Below are positions 1-7,552 of a DNA stretch of 64,000 nt, one piece after another; the first letter of the stretch is position 1, and the number at the start of each line of letters is the position of its first letter. The stretch is taken from the NCBI GenBank assembly GCA_002270295.1, contig NISF01000002.1:682001-746000 (forward strand), given 5' to 3'. The stretch is from Enterobacter sp. 10-1. GTDB lineage: Bacteria > Pseudomonadota > Gammaproteobacteria > Enterobacterales > Enterobacteriaceae. Under the pieces are notes generated by a model, which had not been told where the DNA came from, made no database searches, and saw nothing but the letters and a program-made list of their open reading frames with translations. Made by a program: the position numbers and the translations under genes.

Positions 1-413
1 GGCTGAGCTATATTCAGGGCCGCTGGCTGGGCAATACGCGAATTGTGCAAAACTGGCTTTCGCATCTGCCGTCCCACTACCACCAGCGCGCACACCATCT
101 TTTCCATAAGCACGGGCTTTCCGCGCTGCTGATTGGCCGCTTTATCGCTTTCGTTCGCACCCTGCTGCCGACGATTGCCGGCATCTCGGGGCTGAATAAT
201 GCGCGCTTCCAGTTCTTTAACTGGATGAGCGGCCTGCTGTGGGTACTGATTCTGACTTCACTGGGCTACCTGCTGGGCAAAACGCCGGTATTCCTGAAAT
301 ATGAAGATCAGCTCATGTCCTGCCTGATGCTGCTGCCGGTGGTACTGCTGGTGTTTGGCTTAATCGGCTCGCTCATTGTGATGTGGAAGAAAAAACACAG
401 AAGTCGGGGCTGA
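1..413 (+). CDS. yqjA: DedA-family inner membrane protein YqjA, C-terminal part
   Basis: This reading frame is already open at base 3, so only about 137 C-terminal residues of a protein usually near 220 residues are present. The visible part has the DedA signature region ([15 protein letters not shown]) followed by hydrophobic helices and a basic tail ending in KKKHRSRG. DedA proteins such as YqjA are inner membrane, proton-dependent transporters linked to envelope integrity and alkaline pH or drug tolerance. The stop codon overlaps the start of mzrA by one base (TGATG), so the pair is translationally linked. An internal GTG at base 45 could be mistaken for a start, but the frame continues upstream. 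Family assignment is firm; the transported substrate is not known from sequence. Confidence 0.93.
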   Translation, partial: LSYIQGRWLGNTRIVQNWLSHLPSHYHQRAHHLFHKHGLSALLIGRFIAFVRTLLPTIAGISGLNNARFQFFNWMSGLLWVLILTSLGYLLGKTPVFLKYEDQLMSCLMLLPVVLLVFGLIGSLIVMWKKKHRSRG

Positions 414-799
414 TGATGGTTAAAAAACGCCCTTCTCTGCGTCAGACAGGCTGGATGCTGGGCGGTTCTCTTTTGCTGTGCGCCCTGTTCTGGCTTTGGC
501 TGGCGGCGCAACACCACGAAGCCACTCTCGCTATCCACCCTGTAAGTCAGGATGTTGGCATGCCGGACGGTTTTTCCGTCTGGCACCATCTTGATGCCAA
601 CGGCATTCGTTTTAAAAGCATCACGCCGCAAAAAGATGGCCTGCTGATCAAATTCGATTCCAGCGCCCAAGGAATAGCGGCGAAAGAAGTGCTGGGACGC
701 GCCCTGCCGCACGGCTATATTATTGCTTTGCTGGAGGAAGATAACACGCCGACAGCATGGCTCTCCCGCCTGCGCGATACGCCACACAGGTTTGGATAA
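413..799 (+). CDS. mzrA: EnvZ/OmpR modulator MzrA
   Basis: A 128-residue protein with one N-terminal membrane segment (about residues 10-33) and a periplasmic domain that contains MPDGFSVWHHLDA and ends in HRFG, as in E. coli MzrA (127 residues). MzrA interacts with the sensor kinase EnvZ and connects the CpxA and EnvZ systems. I chose the ATG at 413, which overlaps the yqjA stop codon; a second ATG follows directly at 416. A longer reading from GTG at 383 lies inside yqjA and is unlikely. It shares an operon with yqjA. Confidence 0.92.
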   Translation: MMVKKRPSLRQTGWMLGGSLLLCALFWLWLAAQHHEATLAIHPVSQDVGMPDGFSVWHHLDANGIRFKSITPQKDGLLIKFDSSAQGIAAKEVLGRALPHGYIIALLEEDNTPTAWLSRLRDTPHRFG

Positions 800-948
800 T
801 TGCCAAAATTCTGAATATTTTCACGCAGTTTGGTGGTTTCCTGTTTTCCTTACTATGCTTAAGACTGCGGGAGCCACCGGGCTGACGTTAATCAACTGGA
901 TCGGGTATATCTTATGAATATGCCCTCACACAATGGAAGGTAGCATCC

Positions 949-1317
949 ATGAAACACCGCATCGCTTTGCTCCTGGTTTTAACTTCGCTTAGCACCAGCG
1001 CTTTTGCCCTCTCCCCCTGTCAGGAAAAAGAGCAGGATATCCAGCGGGAGATTAGCTATGCCGAGAAACATCACAATCAGAACCGTATTGATGGCCTCAA
1101 CAAGGCGCTGAGTGAAGTTAAGGCCCACTGTAGCGACAGCAAGCTTAAAGCCGATCACCAGCAAAAAATCGCTAAACAGCGGGAAGAAATTAGCGAACGT
1201 CAGCGCGATCTGCGCGAAGCCAAACAGAAAGGCGATGCTGAGAAAATCAGCAAGCGTCAGCGTAAACTTGATGAAGCGCAGCAAGAGCTGAAAGCGCTTG
1301 AGTCACGTGAGTACTAG
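949..1317 (+). CDS. yqjC: DUF1090 periplasmic protein YqjC
   Basis: A 122-residue secreted protein. Residues 1-20 form a signal peptide ending in AFA. The mature part is strongly charged and heptad-like (Q-R-E-E-I-S-E-R-Q-R-D-L-R-E-A), so a coiled coil is likely. It matches the DUF1090 family (YqjC), whose function is unknown. It begins the yqjCDEK run, where genes are spaced by about 32 bases or less. A good Shine-Dalgarno sequence (GGAAGG) sits a few bases before the ATG. Its neighbours suggest an envelope or stationary-phase role, but that is an inference. Confidence 0.9.
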   Translation: MKHRIALLLVLTSLSTSAFALSPCQEKEQDIQREISYAEKHHNQNRIDGLNKALSEVKAHCSDSKLKADHQQKIAKQREEISERQRDLREAKQKGDAEKISKRQRKLDEAQQELKALESREY

Positions 1318-1349
1318 TATGTATATGGATCACTTTACAGGAGAGAAAG

Positions 1350-1655
1350 ATGCCTAAAGATAACGTTGCAGACGACCTGCGTGCAGAACTGAAGACTCTG
1401 GCTGATACCCTGGAAGAAGTGCTGAACTCCTCCACGGATAAATCGAAGGAAGAGATAGGCAAGCTGCGCAGCAAAGCGGAAAGCGCGCTGAAAGAAAGCC
1501 GCGTGCGCCTGGGTGAAACCGGCGATGCCATCGTCAGGCAGACCCGTGAAAGCGCCGCTCGCGCCGACGAATACGTTCGCGAAAATCCGTGGACCGGCGT
1601 AGGTATTGGCGCAGCCGTTGGGCTGGTGCTGGGTGTCCTGCTGACGCGTCGCTAA
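1350..1655 (+). CDS. yqjD: Tail-anchored ribosome-binding protein YqjD (ElaB/YqjD family)
   Basis: A 101-residue protein with a helical, charged N-terminal region and one C-terminal membrane segment (about residues 80-98, G-V-G-I-G-A-A-V-G-L-V-L-G) ending in TRR. This is the layout of the ElaB/YqjD/YgaM family. In E. coli these inner-membrane proteins bind 70S and 100S ribosomes in stationary phase and are RpoS-dependent. The start is supported by GGAGAG upstream. It lies between yqjC and yqjE in one transcription unit. Confidence 0.94.
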   Translation: MPKDNVADDLRAELKTLADTLEEVLNSSTDKSKEEIGKLRSKAESALKESRVRLGETGDAIVRQTRESAARADEYVRENPWTGVGIGAAVGLVLGVLLTRR

Positions 1656-1657
1656 TT

Positions 1658-2056
1658 ATGGCGGACTCTCAACGCACGCAAGGACCAGGTCAGAGCGTTT
1701 TCGGCATTGGCCAGCGCATCGTCTCGCTGCTGGTTGAAATGGTGGAAACGCGTCTGCGTCTGGTGGTCGTGGAGCTGGAAGAAGAGAAGTCTAACCTCTT
1801 CCAGCTGTTTCTGATGCTGGGGCTGACCCTGCTGTTCGCCGCGTTCGGGTTGATGAGCCTGCTGGTGCTCATTATCTGGGCCGTCGATCCGCAGTACCGC
1901 CTGAACGTCATGATAGCGACCACCGTCGTGCTGCTGCTCGCTTCGCTGATCGGCGGTATCTGGACGCTACGTAAGGCCCGGCGTTCCACATTCCTGCGTC
2001 ACACCCGCACAGAGCTGGCTAACGACAGAGCGCTGCTGGAGGATGATCAACCGTGA
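1658..2056 (+). CDS. yqjE: Holin-X-like membrane protein YqjE
   Basis: A 132-residue protein beginning MADSQRTQGPGQSVFGIGQR. It has an amphipathic N-terminal part and two hydrophobic segments (about residues 48-75 and 83-105), matching the phage-holin-like YqjE family. The ATG at 1658 lies 2 bases after the yqjD stop. A longer frame starting at 1589 would run through yqjD and is rejected. The last codons overlap the GTG start of yqjK (GTGA). Function is unknown; co-transcription with the ribosome-tethering protein YqjD is conserved in enterics. Confidence 0.91.
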   Translation: MADSQRTQGPGQSVFGIGQRIVSLLVEMVETRLRLVVVELEEEKSNLFQLFLMLGLTLLFAAFGLMSLLVLIIWAVDPQYRLNVMIATTVVLLLASLIGGIWTLRKARRSTFLRHTRTELANDRALLEDDQP

Positions 2057-2349
2057 GCAGTCAACAGGAACGTGATCGGCGTAAGGCCCTTCTGCTGCGG
2101 CAGATCCAGCAGCAGCGGCTGGATTTAACCGCCGGCCGCCGCGACTGGCTGGCGGCCACCGCGCCGCTCGACCGAGGCTGGCTGACGCTGCAAAACCTTC
2201 GCTCGTGGGCGATGGTCGGCAGCGGTATCATGGCAATCTGGTCAGTTCGCCATCCTCGCTTTCTTCTGCGCTGGACCCGGCGCGGCGTCGGCGCCTGGAG
2301 TACCTGGCGCATGGTCAGAGGCCTGCTGCGCCAGCAATCATCGCGCTGA
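2053..2349 (+). CDS. yqjK: YqjK-family small membrane protein
   Basis: A 98-residue, very basic protein (many Arg, pI clearly high) with one modest hydrophobic stretch around residues 52-66. It starts with GTG inside the yqjE stop region, so translation is probably coupled. Length matches E. coli YqjK (99 residues). Its role is not established. A Rho-independent terminator follows 23 bases after the stop, so it ends the yqjCDEK operon. Confidence 0.9.
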   Translation: MSSQQERDRRKALLLRQIQQQRLDLTAGRRDWLAATAPLDRGWLTLQNLRSWAMVGSGIMAIWSVRHPRFLLRWTRRGVGAWSTWRMVRGLLRQQSSR

Positions 2350-2371
2350 GTTTTTCCCCCGCTCTGCTCTC

Positions 2372-2394
2372 AGGACCTTAACCGGTCCTTTTAT
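2372..2394 (+). terminator. Rho-independent terminator of yqjCDEK
   Basis: The hairpin AGGACC / GGTCCT has a 6-base loop and is followed by a T-rich tail (TTTTATTT). It sits directly after yqjK. Confidence 0.8.
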
Positions 2395-2569
2395 TTGCCT
2401 GTCGCATAAGCAATTACTCAGAATTCTTGAAGAAGATCTACAGTTTTCCTTGCTAACAATTACTTCAACCTCTCGCTAATATTCTCTCCATCGACAGCAA
2501 CCCCGCGTAATTACGCAGGTTTGCGCCAAAAAACAAAATCGCCGCCCTTTGGGTTTTCTGGAGTAAGAA

Positions 2570-2962
2570 ATGAAAAAATTAGAAGATGTTGGTGTACTGG
2601 TAGCACGTATCCTGATGCCAATCCTGTTTATCACCGCAGGCTGGGGAAAAATCACCGGATATGCCGGCACTCAACAATACATGGAAGCCATGGGCGTACC
2701 GGGTGCATTACTGCCGTTAACCATTCTGCTTGAGTTCGGCGGCGGCCTGGCAATCCTGTTCGGTTTCCTGACCCGTACTACCGCGCTGTTCACCGCCGGT
2801 TTTACCCTGCTGACCGCGTTCCTGTTCCACAGCAACTTTGCTGAAGGCATGAACTCCCTGATGTTCATGAAAAACCTGACCATCGCAGGCGGCTTCCTGC
2901 TGCTGGCTATCACCGGTCCGGGCGCATTCAGCATCGACCGCGTGCTGAATAAAAAGTGGTAA
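2570..2962 (+). CDS. yqjF: DoxX-family inner membrane protein YqjF
   Basis: A 130-residue protein with four hydrophobic segments and the DoxX pattern (R-I-L-M-P-I-L-F-I-T-A-G-W-G-K-I near the N terminus, E-F-G-G-G-L-A-I-L-F-G in the middle). DoxX proteins are small quinone-related membrane oxidoreductase-like proteins; the exact role of YqjF is unknown. In E. coli its promoter is activated by the LysR protein YhaJ in response to aromatic breakdown products of dinitrotoluene, and yhaJ is present here about 2 kb away. About 220 bases of non-coding DNA precede the gene, enough for such control. The start is supported by GGAG upstream. A terminator follows. Confidence 0.92.
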   Translation: MKKLEDVGVLVARILMPILFITAGWGKITGYAGTQQYMEAMGVPGALLPLTILLEFGGGLAILFGFLTRTTALFTAGFTLLTAFLFHSNFAEGMNSLMFMKNLTIAGGFLLLAITGPGAFSIDRVLNKKW

Positions 2963-2980
2963 GCGCACTATACTGAATCG

Positions 2981-3008
2981 AAAAGCGAGGAGATATCTCC
3001 TCGCTTTT
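2981..3008 (+). terminator. Terminator hairpin after yqjF
   Basis: A perfect 14-bp inverted repeat reading AAAAGCGAGGAGAT and its complement ends in four T residues. It is symmetrical enough to work in either direction but lies between two plus-strand genes. Confidence 0.85.
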
Positions 3009-3035
3009 GCTATCTACAGTCTGAAGGAGGAAAAA

Positions 3036-4022
3036 ATGGGCCAATTAGTCGACGGCGTCTGGCACGATACCTGGTATGACACCAAATCCACCGGAGGACG
3101 ATTCAAGCGTTCCGTTTCGGCCTTCCGTAACTGGCTGACCGCCGATGGCGCTCCGGGGCCGAGCGGCGATGGCGGCTTCGCTGCCGAAAAAGATCGCTAT
3201 CACCTGTACGTTTCTCTCGCCTGCCCTTGGGCGCATCGCACCCTTATTCTGCGCAAGCTAAAAGGCCTGGAGCCGTTTATCTCCGTCTCGGTGGTGAATC
3301 CCTTGATGTTCGAGAACGGCTGGACGTTCGATAGCAGCTTCCCTGACGCTACCGGCGATACGCTGTATCAGCACCAGTTCCTTTATCAGCTCTATCTGCA
3401 TGCCGACCCGCAATATACCGGGAGAGTGACGGTGCCGGTACTGTGGGATAAAAAGCAGCAAACTATCGTCAGCAACGAATCGGCTGAAATTATTCGTATG
3501 TTCAATACCGCCTTCGACGGGCTTGGGGCGACGGCCGGAGATTACTATCCGCCTGCGCTACGCGAGAACATCGATGAGCTGAACGGCTGGATTTACGACA
3601 GCGTGAACAACGGCGTTTATAAAGCCGGGTTCGCCACCAGCCAGCAGGCTTATGATGAAGCCGTTGATGGCGTATTTGCTTCGCTGGAACGCCTGGAGCA
3701 GATCCTTGCCCGGCACCGTTACCTGACGGGCGACCAGCTGACCGAAGCCGACATTCGTCTGTGGACGACCCTCGTGCGCTTCGACCCGGTGTATGTGACC
3801 CACTTTAAATGCGACCAGCGGCGCATCAGCGATTATCCTAATTTGTACGGCTTCCTGCGCGACATCTACCAGATGCCGGGCATTGCGGAGACCGTTGATT
3901 TTGGCCATATTCGCAACCACTACTACCGCAGCCATAAAACCATCAACCCGACCGGAATTATCTCCGTCGGTCCGCAGCAGGATCTCAACGAGCCGCACGG
4001 CCGCGATCTTCTTTTTCGCTGA
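3036..4022 (+). CDS. yqjG: Glutathionyl-hydroquinone reductase YqjG
   Basis: A 328-residue Xi-class glutathione transferase. The catalytic cysteine is C63 in SLACPWAHR, followed by the thioredoxin-like N-terminal domain and an all-helical C-terminal domain with N-E-S-A-E-I-I-R before it. The enzyme reduces glutathionyl-hydroquinones to hydroquinones with release of oxidised glutathione; it is cytosolic. Length equals the E. coli protein. A strong Shine-Dalgarno (GGAGGA) precedes the ATG. YqjF and YqjG often neighbour each other, consistent with a shared role in quinone or aromatic stress (inference). Confidence 0.95.
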   Translation: MGQLVDGVWHDTWYDTKSTGGRFKRSVSAFRNWLTADGAPGPSGDGGFAAEKDRYHLYVSLACPWAHRTLILRKLKGLEPFISVSVVNPLMFENGWTFDSSFPDATGDTLYQHQFLYQLYLHADPQYTGRVTVPVLWDKKQQTIVSNESAEIIRMFNTAFDGLGATAGDYYPPALRENIDELNGWIYDSVNNGVYKAGFATSQQAYDEAVDGVFASLERLEQILARHRYLTGDQLTEADIRLWTTLVRFDPVYVTHFKCDQRRISDYPNLYGFLRDIYQMPGIAETVDFGHIRNHYYRSHKTINPTGIISVGPQQDLNEPHGRDLLFR

Positions 4023-4029
4023 TGTATCG

Positions 4030-4047
4030 GGCGCCCTTTGCGGCGCC
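4030..4047 (+). terminator. Possible terminator after yqjG
   Basis: GGCGCC is repeated as an inverted pair with a 6-base loop just after the yqjG stop. The following tract is A-rich then TTT, so termination strength is uncertain. Confidence 0.45.
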
Positions 4048-4148
4048 TGAAATTTCAGAGCCGCGATATTTACCCGCCTTTCATTCACGTCTATTCTTAT
4101 TACGATCTCTTTAAAAACAAGTGATTGACGGCTAATCGAGGCATGAGA

Positions 4149-4517
4149 ATGGACTGGTATCTACGGGTAATAAGAAACTATATTGGCTTTGGCGGCCGCG
4201 CCCGCCGTAAAGAGTACTGGATGTTTATTCTGGTCAATATCATCCTGACCGGCGTGCTCAGCATTATCGATAAAATGCTGGGCTGGCAGCGGGCGGGAGG
4301 TGAAGGCATCCTGACGACGATTTACGGCGTGCTGATCTTTTTGCCGTGGTGGGCGGTACAGTTTCGGCGTTTGCATGACACGGACCGCTCGGCGTGGTGG
4401 CTACTGCTGCTGCTGATCCCGGTGATTGGCTGGCTGGTGATTCTGGTGTTCAATTGCCAAAGCGGAACGCCCGGAAATAACCGCTTCGGGCCCGATCCAA
4501 AACCCCTTTCATCGTGA
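4149..4517 (+). CDS. yhaH: DUF805 inner membrane protein YhaH
   Basis: A 122-residue DUF805 protein starting MDWYLRVIRNYIGFGG. It has the family motifs R-R-K-E-Y-W-M-F, R-R-L-H-D-T-D-R-S-A-W-W and the C-terminal G-T-P-G-x-N-R-F-G-P-D-P, with three hydrophobic segments. I chose the ATG at 4149, because it matches the E. coli start; the frame extends to a TTG at 4125, which lacks conservation. DUF805 function is unknown. It converges on yhaJ with a GC-rich hairpin between them. Confidence 0.92.
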   Translation: MDWYLRVIRNYIGFGGRARRKEYWMFILVNIILTGVLSIIDKMLGWQRAGGEGILTTIYGVLIFLPWWAVQFRRLHDTDRSAWWLLLLLIPVIGWLVILVFNCQSGTPGNNRFGPDPKPLSS

Positions 4518-4522
4518 ACAAC

Positions 4523-4546
4523 GCGCGCCGCCTTCGGGCGGCACGC
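4523..4546. terminator. Shared hairpin between yhaH and yhaJ
   Basis: GCCGCC-TTCG-GGCGGC forms a stable UUCG-type hairpin in the 38-base gap between the convergent genes yhaH and yhaJ. There is no clear T-run on either side, so it may protect 3' ends as much as terminate. Confidence 0.6.
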
Positions 4547-4555
4547 GGCGCTGAT

Positions 4556-5452
4556 TTACTTCCCGGTAAACAGTCGGGGAATTTCCCGCAGGCACCAGGA
4601 TTTAGCCTCGCCCATGCTATCGCGGCGCCAGGCCATAATAATGTCAATCTCATTGGTATATTCCGGGCTGACAACCCGTAAGCGCCCTTCGGCAATATCC
4701 TGCTCAACCAGCGGGTAAGGCATTGTCGCCACCCCCAGCCCTGCCAGCAGCGCCTGGCGCTTATCTTCAATCGTACTGACCGTTAAACGCGGCTGCTTGT
4801 CGAGCAGCTGCACCGTCAGTACCGGACGTTCACGCGCGGTATCCGCCACCGCCACGCCGCGATATTTCACCCGCGTGACTTCGGAAAGCGGCTCCGGCTC
4901 CTGATGAATAGGGTGATTCGGCGCCGCAACATAGACGTTCAGCACCGAGTAGAGCTTACGCGAGTTAATTTCCGACGAAGAGCGAAAATGCATATCCGGC
5001 GCGACGACGATATCCGCCCGGCCCTGCTCAAGGCGCTCCCATGCGCCGGCAAGCACTTCCGTAATGACGGAGAGCTGCGTGTTCGATTTGGTCGCCAGCT
5101 TTTCAATCAGCGGGAAAAAGTCGGTGGTCGGTACCAGCGCTTCGGTGACGATAGTCAGGTGCGTTTCCCAACCGCGGGACAGCGCTTCAGCATCGGTAGT
5201 GAGCTTATCCGCCGCCTCCAGCAGGACGCGTCCGCGCTCCAGCAGCATGCGGCCAACGTTGGTGAATTTTGTTCGATGACCGGAGCGGTCAAACAGCACC
5301 ACGTCCAGCTCCTCTTCCAGTTTTTGCATCGTGTAGCTAAGCGCCGAAGGGACGCGTCCGAGCTCGTCAGCCGCGGCGGCAAAGCTCCCGCGCCTGTCGA
5401 TCGCATCCATTACGCGCAACGCCTCCAGCGTTAATGCTCTCTCTTTAGCCAT
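4556..5452 (-). CDS. yhaJ: LysR-family regulator YhaJ
   Basis: A 298-residue LysR regulator. The N-terminal helix-turn-helix spans about residues 7-66 (L-E-A-L-R-V-M-D-A-I-D-R-R-G-S-F-A-A-A-A-D-E-L then S-A-L-S-Y-T-M-Q-K-L-E), followed by the effector-binding domain. In E. coli YhaJ activates yqjF and is reported to sense aromatic compounds; in pathogenic strains it also affects virulence genes. It is divergent from the pirin gene yhaK, with a 104-base shared intergenic region, the typical arrangement for a LysR regulator and its target. The control of yhaK is inferred from context. Confidence 0.94.
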   Translation of the reverse strand: MAKERALTLEALRVMDAIDRRGSFAAAADELGRVPSALSYTMQKLEEELDVVLFDRSGHRTKFTNVGRMLLERGRVLLEAADKLTTDAEALSRGWETHLTIVTEALVPTTDFFPLIEKLATKSNTQLSVITEVLAGAWERLEQGRADIVVAPDMHFRSSSEINSRKLYSVLNVYVAAPNHPIHQEPEPLSEVTRVKYRGVAVADTARERPVLTVQLLDKQPRLTVSTIEDKRQALLAGLGVATMPYPLVEQDIAEGRLRVVSPEYTNEIDIIMAWRRDSMGEAKSWCLREIPRLFTGK

Positions 5453-5556
5453 AGCGCTCTCATTCAGGAAATTTGAATATACCGGGCAGAATATCTGGCT
5501 AACAATACAGCGTCCATACCTTTACCATTGATTTAGTGTAAAGAGAGGTCAAGACA

Positions 5557-6258
5557 ATGATTACTACCCGAACAGCCAAACAATGCGGACAAGCAGATTT
5601 CGGCTGGCTGCAGGCCCGCTACACCTTTTCCTTTGGACACTACTTCGACCCTAAACTGTTAGGCTACGCCTCCCTGCGCGTGCTCAACCAGGAAGTTCTG
5701 GCACCGGGCGCATCGTTCCAGCCGCGTACCTATCCGAAAGTCGATATCCTGAATCTGATCCTGGAAGGTGAAGCGGAGTACCGCGATAGCGACGGCAACC
5801 ACATGCACGCCAAAGCCGGCGAAGCGCTGCTGATTTCGACCCAGCCGGGCGTCAGCTACAGCGAGCATAATCTGAGTAAAGATCGTTCGCTAACGCGGAT
5901 GCAGCTGTGGCTGGACGCCTGCCCGGAGCGTGAAAATCCGCTGGTACAGAAGATGAGTATCACCGAAGGTCCCCGGCAGCTGCTGGCTTCACCCGACGGC
6001 GCGCAGAATAGTTTGCAGCTACGCCAGCAGGTCTGGATCCATCATCTCGATCTCGCTAAAGGCGATCGGATTAACGTGCAGCTTCACGGACCGCGCGCCT
6101 ATCTGCAGTCGATTCACGGGACCGTGCACGCCGTGGCGCATGAAGAGGAAAAGCAGGCGCTGACCTGCGGCGACGGCGCATTTATTCGTGATGAAGCTAA
6201 CATTACCCTCGTTGCCGATACGCCTTTGCGCGCTTTACTGATAGATTTACCGGTGTAA
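5557..6258 (+). CDS. yhaK: Pirin-family bicupin YhaK
   Basis: A 233-residue bicupin. The N-terminal cupin contains S-F-G-H-Y-F-D-P-K and R-T-Y-P-K-V-D-I-L-N-L-I-L-E-G, where classic pirins carry metal-binding histidines (here the usual P-H-P-H-x-G-x-E pattern is altered, as in E. coli YhaK). YhaK is a cytosolic stress-associated protein described as sensitive to reactive oxygen; no enzymatic role is settled. A Shine-Dalgarno (AGAGAGG) precedes the ATG. The small gene yhaL follows 24 bases later. Confidence 0.93.
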   Translation: MITTRTAKQCGQADFGWLQARYTFSFGHYFDPKLLGYASLRVLNQEVLAPGASFQPRTYPKVDILNLILEGEAEYRDSDGNHMHAKAGEALLISTQPGVSYSEHNLSKDRSLTRMQLWLDACPERENPLVQKMSITEGPRQLLASPDGAQNSLQLRQQVWIHHLDLAKGDRINVQLHGPRAYLQSIHGTVHAVAHEEEKQALTCGDGAFIRDEANITLVADTPLRALLIDLPV

Positions 6259-6282
6259 AAACGGGAGTCATGGAGCTTATCA

Positions 6283-6444
6283 GTGAGTAAGAAAAAATCG
6301 AAGAAGAGCGCATCGCCGATTCAGCCGACCTTGCCGGAAACAACAAACGTCGTCAGCTTTGGCTACGAAGAGATGCTAAGCGAGCTGGAGGCTATCGTCG
6401 CCGATGCGGAGATACGACTTCAGGATGAAGAAAAAGTCGCCTGA
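6283..6444 (+). CDS. yhaL: Small protein YhaL, XseB-like
   Basis: A 53-residue ORF starting with GTG at 6283. It encodes a lysine- and serine-rich start (MSKKKSKKSASP) followed by FGYEEMLSELEAIVADAE. The start and the conserved centre match E. coli YhaL. The centre resembles the first helix of the exodeoxyribonuclease VII small subunit XseB (S-F-E-x-A-L-S-E-L-E-Q-I-V), but the second XseB helix is missing. It lies 24 bases after yhaK and is probably co-transcribed. Function is unknown; the XseB link is my inference. Confidence 0.85.
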   Translation: MSKKKSKKSASPIQPTLPETTNVVSFGYEEMLSELEAIVADAEIRLQDEEKVA

Positions 6445-6517
6445 TACCCAAAATCGGCTCCTGCCGGGGCCGATGCCGCTTCATCCCGCCTGACCAGGCC
6501 ATTTTGACCTCCGCCGT

Positions 6518-7138
6518 GCGGCTTTGTTTTCATAAAGAGCGTCGTGGACAGTCATTCATCCGTGCAGAAAGCACAAAACCCGCCGGAGCGGGGTTCCTGA
6601 ATAAAGTTGAAGCTGACCGATAAGCCGCGTTCTTTTCATGGAAAGCGTCGTGGACAGTCATTCATCCGTGCAGAAAGCACAAAACCCGCCGGAGCGGGGT
6701 TCCTGAATAAAGTTGAAGCTGACCGATAAGCCGCGTTCTTTTCATGGAAAGCGTCGTGGACAGTCATTCATCCGTGCAGAAAGCACAAAACCCGCCGGAG
6801 CGGGGTTCCTGAATAAAGTTGAAGCTGACCGATAAGCCGCGTTCTTTTCATGGAAAGCGTCGTGGACAGTCATTCATCCGTGCAGAAAGCACAAAACCCC
6901 GCCGAAGCGGGGTTCCTGAATAAAGTTGAAGCTGACCGATAAGCCGCGTTCTTTTCATGGAAAGCGTCGTGGACAGTCATTCATCCGTGCAGAAAGCACA
7001 AAACCCCGCCGAAGCGGGGTTCCTGAATTAAGTTGAAGCTGACCGATAAGCCGCGTTCTTTTCATGGAAAGCGTCGTGGACAGTCATTCATCCGCGCAGA
7101 AAGCACAAAACCCGCCGGAGCGGGTTTGGTGTCGAATG
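6518..7138 (-). repeat. Tandem array of six rnpB 3'-end repeats with terminators
   Basis: Six near-identical units with period 106, 106, 106, 107 and 107 bases begin (plus-strand landmark GTCGTGGACAG) at 6541, 6647, 6753, 6859, 6966 and 7073. A decayed partial unit lies at about 6518-6540. On the minus strand each unit holds a copy of the 3' end of RNase P RNA (G-A-T-G-A-A-T-G-A-C-T-G-T-C-C-A-C-G-A-C ... CTTATCGGTCAGCTTCAACT) with a small insertion, plus a GC-rich terminator hairpin ending in TTTT. The hairpins lie at 6577-6595, 6683-6701, 6789-6807, 6895-6914, 7002-7021 and 7108-7127. Comparable repeats of about 113 bases follow rnpB in E. coli. The array fills the stretch between yhaL and rnpB; I see no gene in it. 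Confidence 0.93.
7108..7127 (-). terminator. First rnpB terminator
   Basis: On the minus strand AAACCCGC-TCCG-GCGGGTTT is an 8-bp stem closed by a UNCG-type loop and followed by TTTG. It lies about a dozen bases past the mature 3' end of RNase P RNA. It is the first of six such hairpins. Confidence 0.85.
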
Positions 7139-7516
<378 letters not shown>

Positions 7517-7523
7517 GGCGCGA

Positions 7524-7552
7524 AGTATAGAGGGTTTGCCGCCGGTTGTCAT
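7524..7552 (-). promoter_or_regulatory. rnpB sigma-70 promoter
   Basis: On the minus strand ATGACA (-35) and TATACT (-10) are separated by 17 bases, and the -10 ends 7 bases before the RNA 5' end. The short GC-rich discriminator (CGCGCC) is typical of stable-RNA promoters under stringent control. The -35 overlaps the stop codon of garK. Confidence 0.82.

Noticed and set aside
6518..7138. CRISPR-like regular repeats
   Set aside because: Units are 106-107 bases, contiguous, without spacers, and derive from the rnpB 3' end. No cas gene is present.
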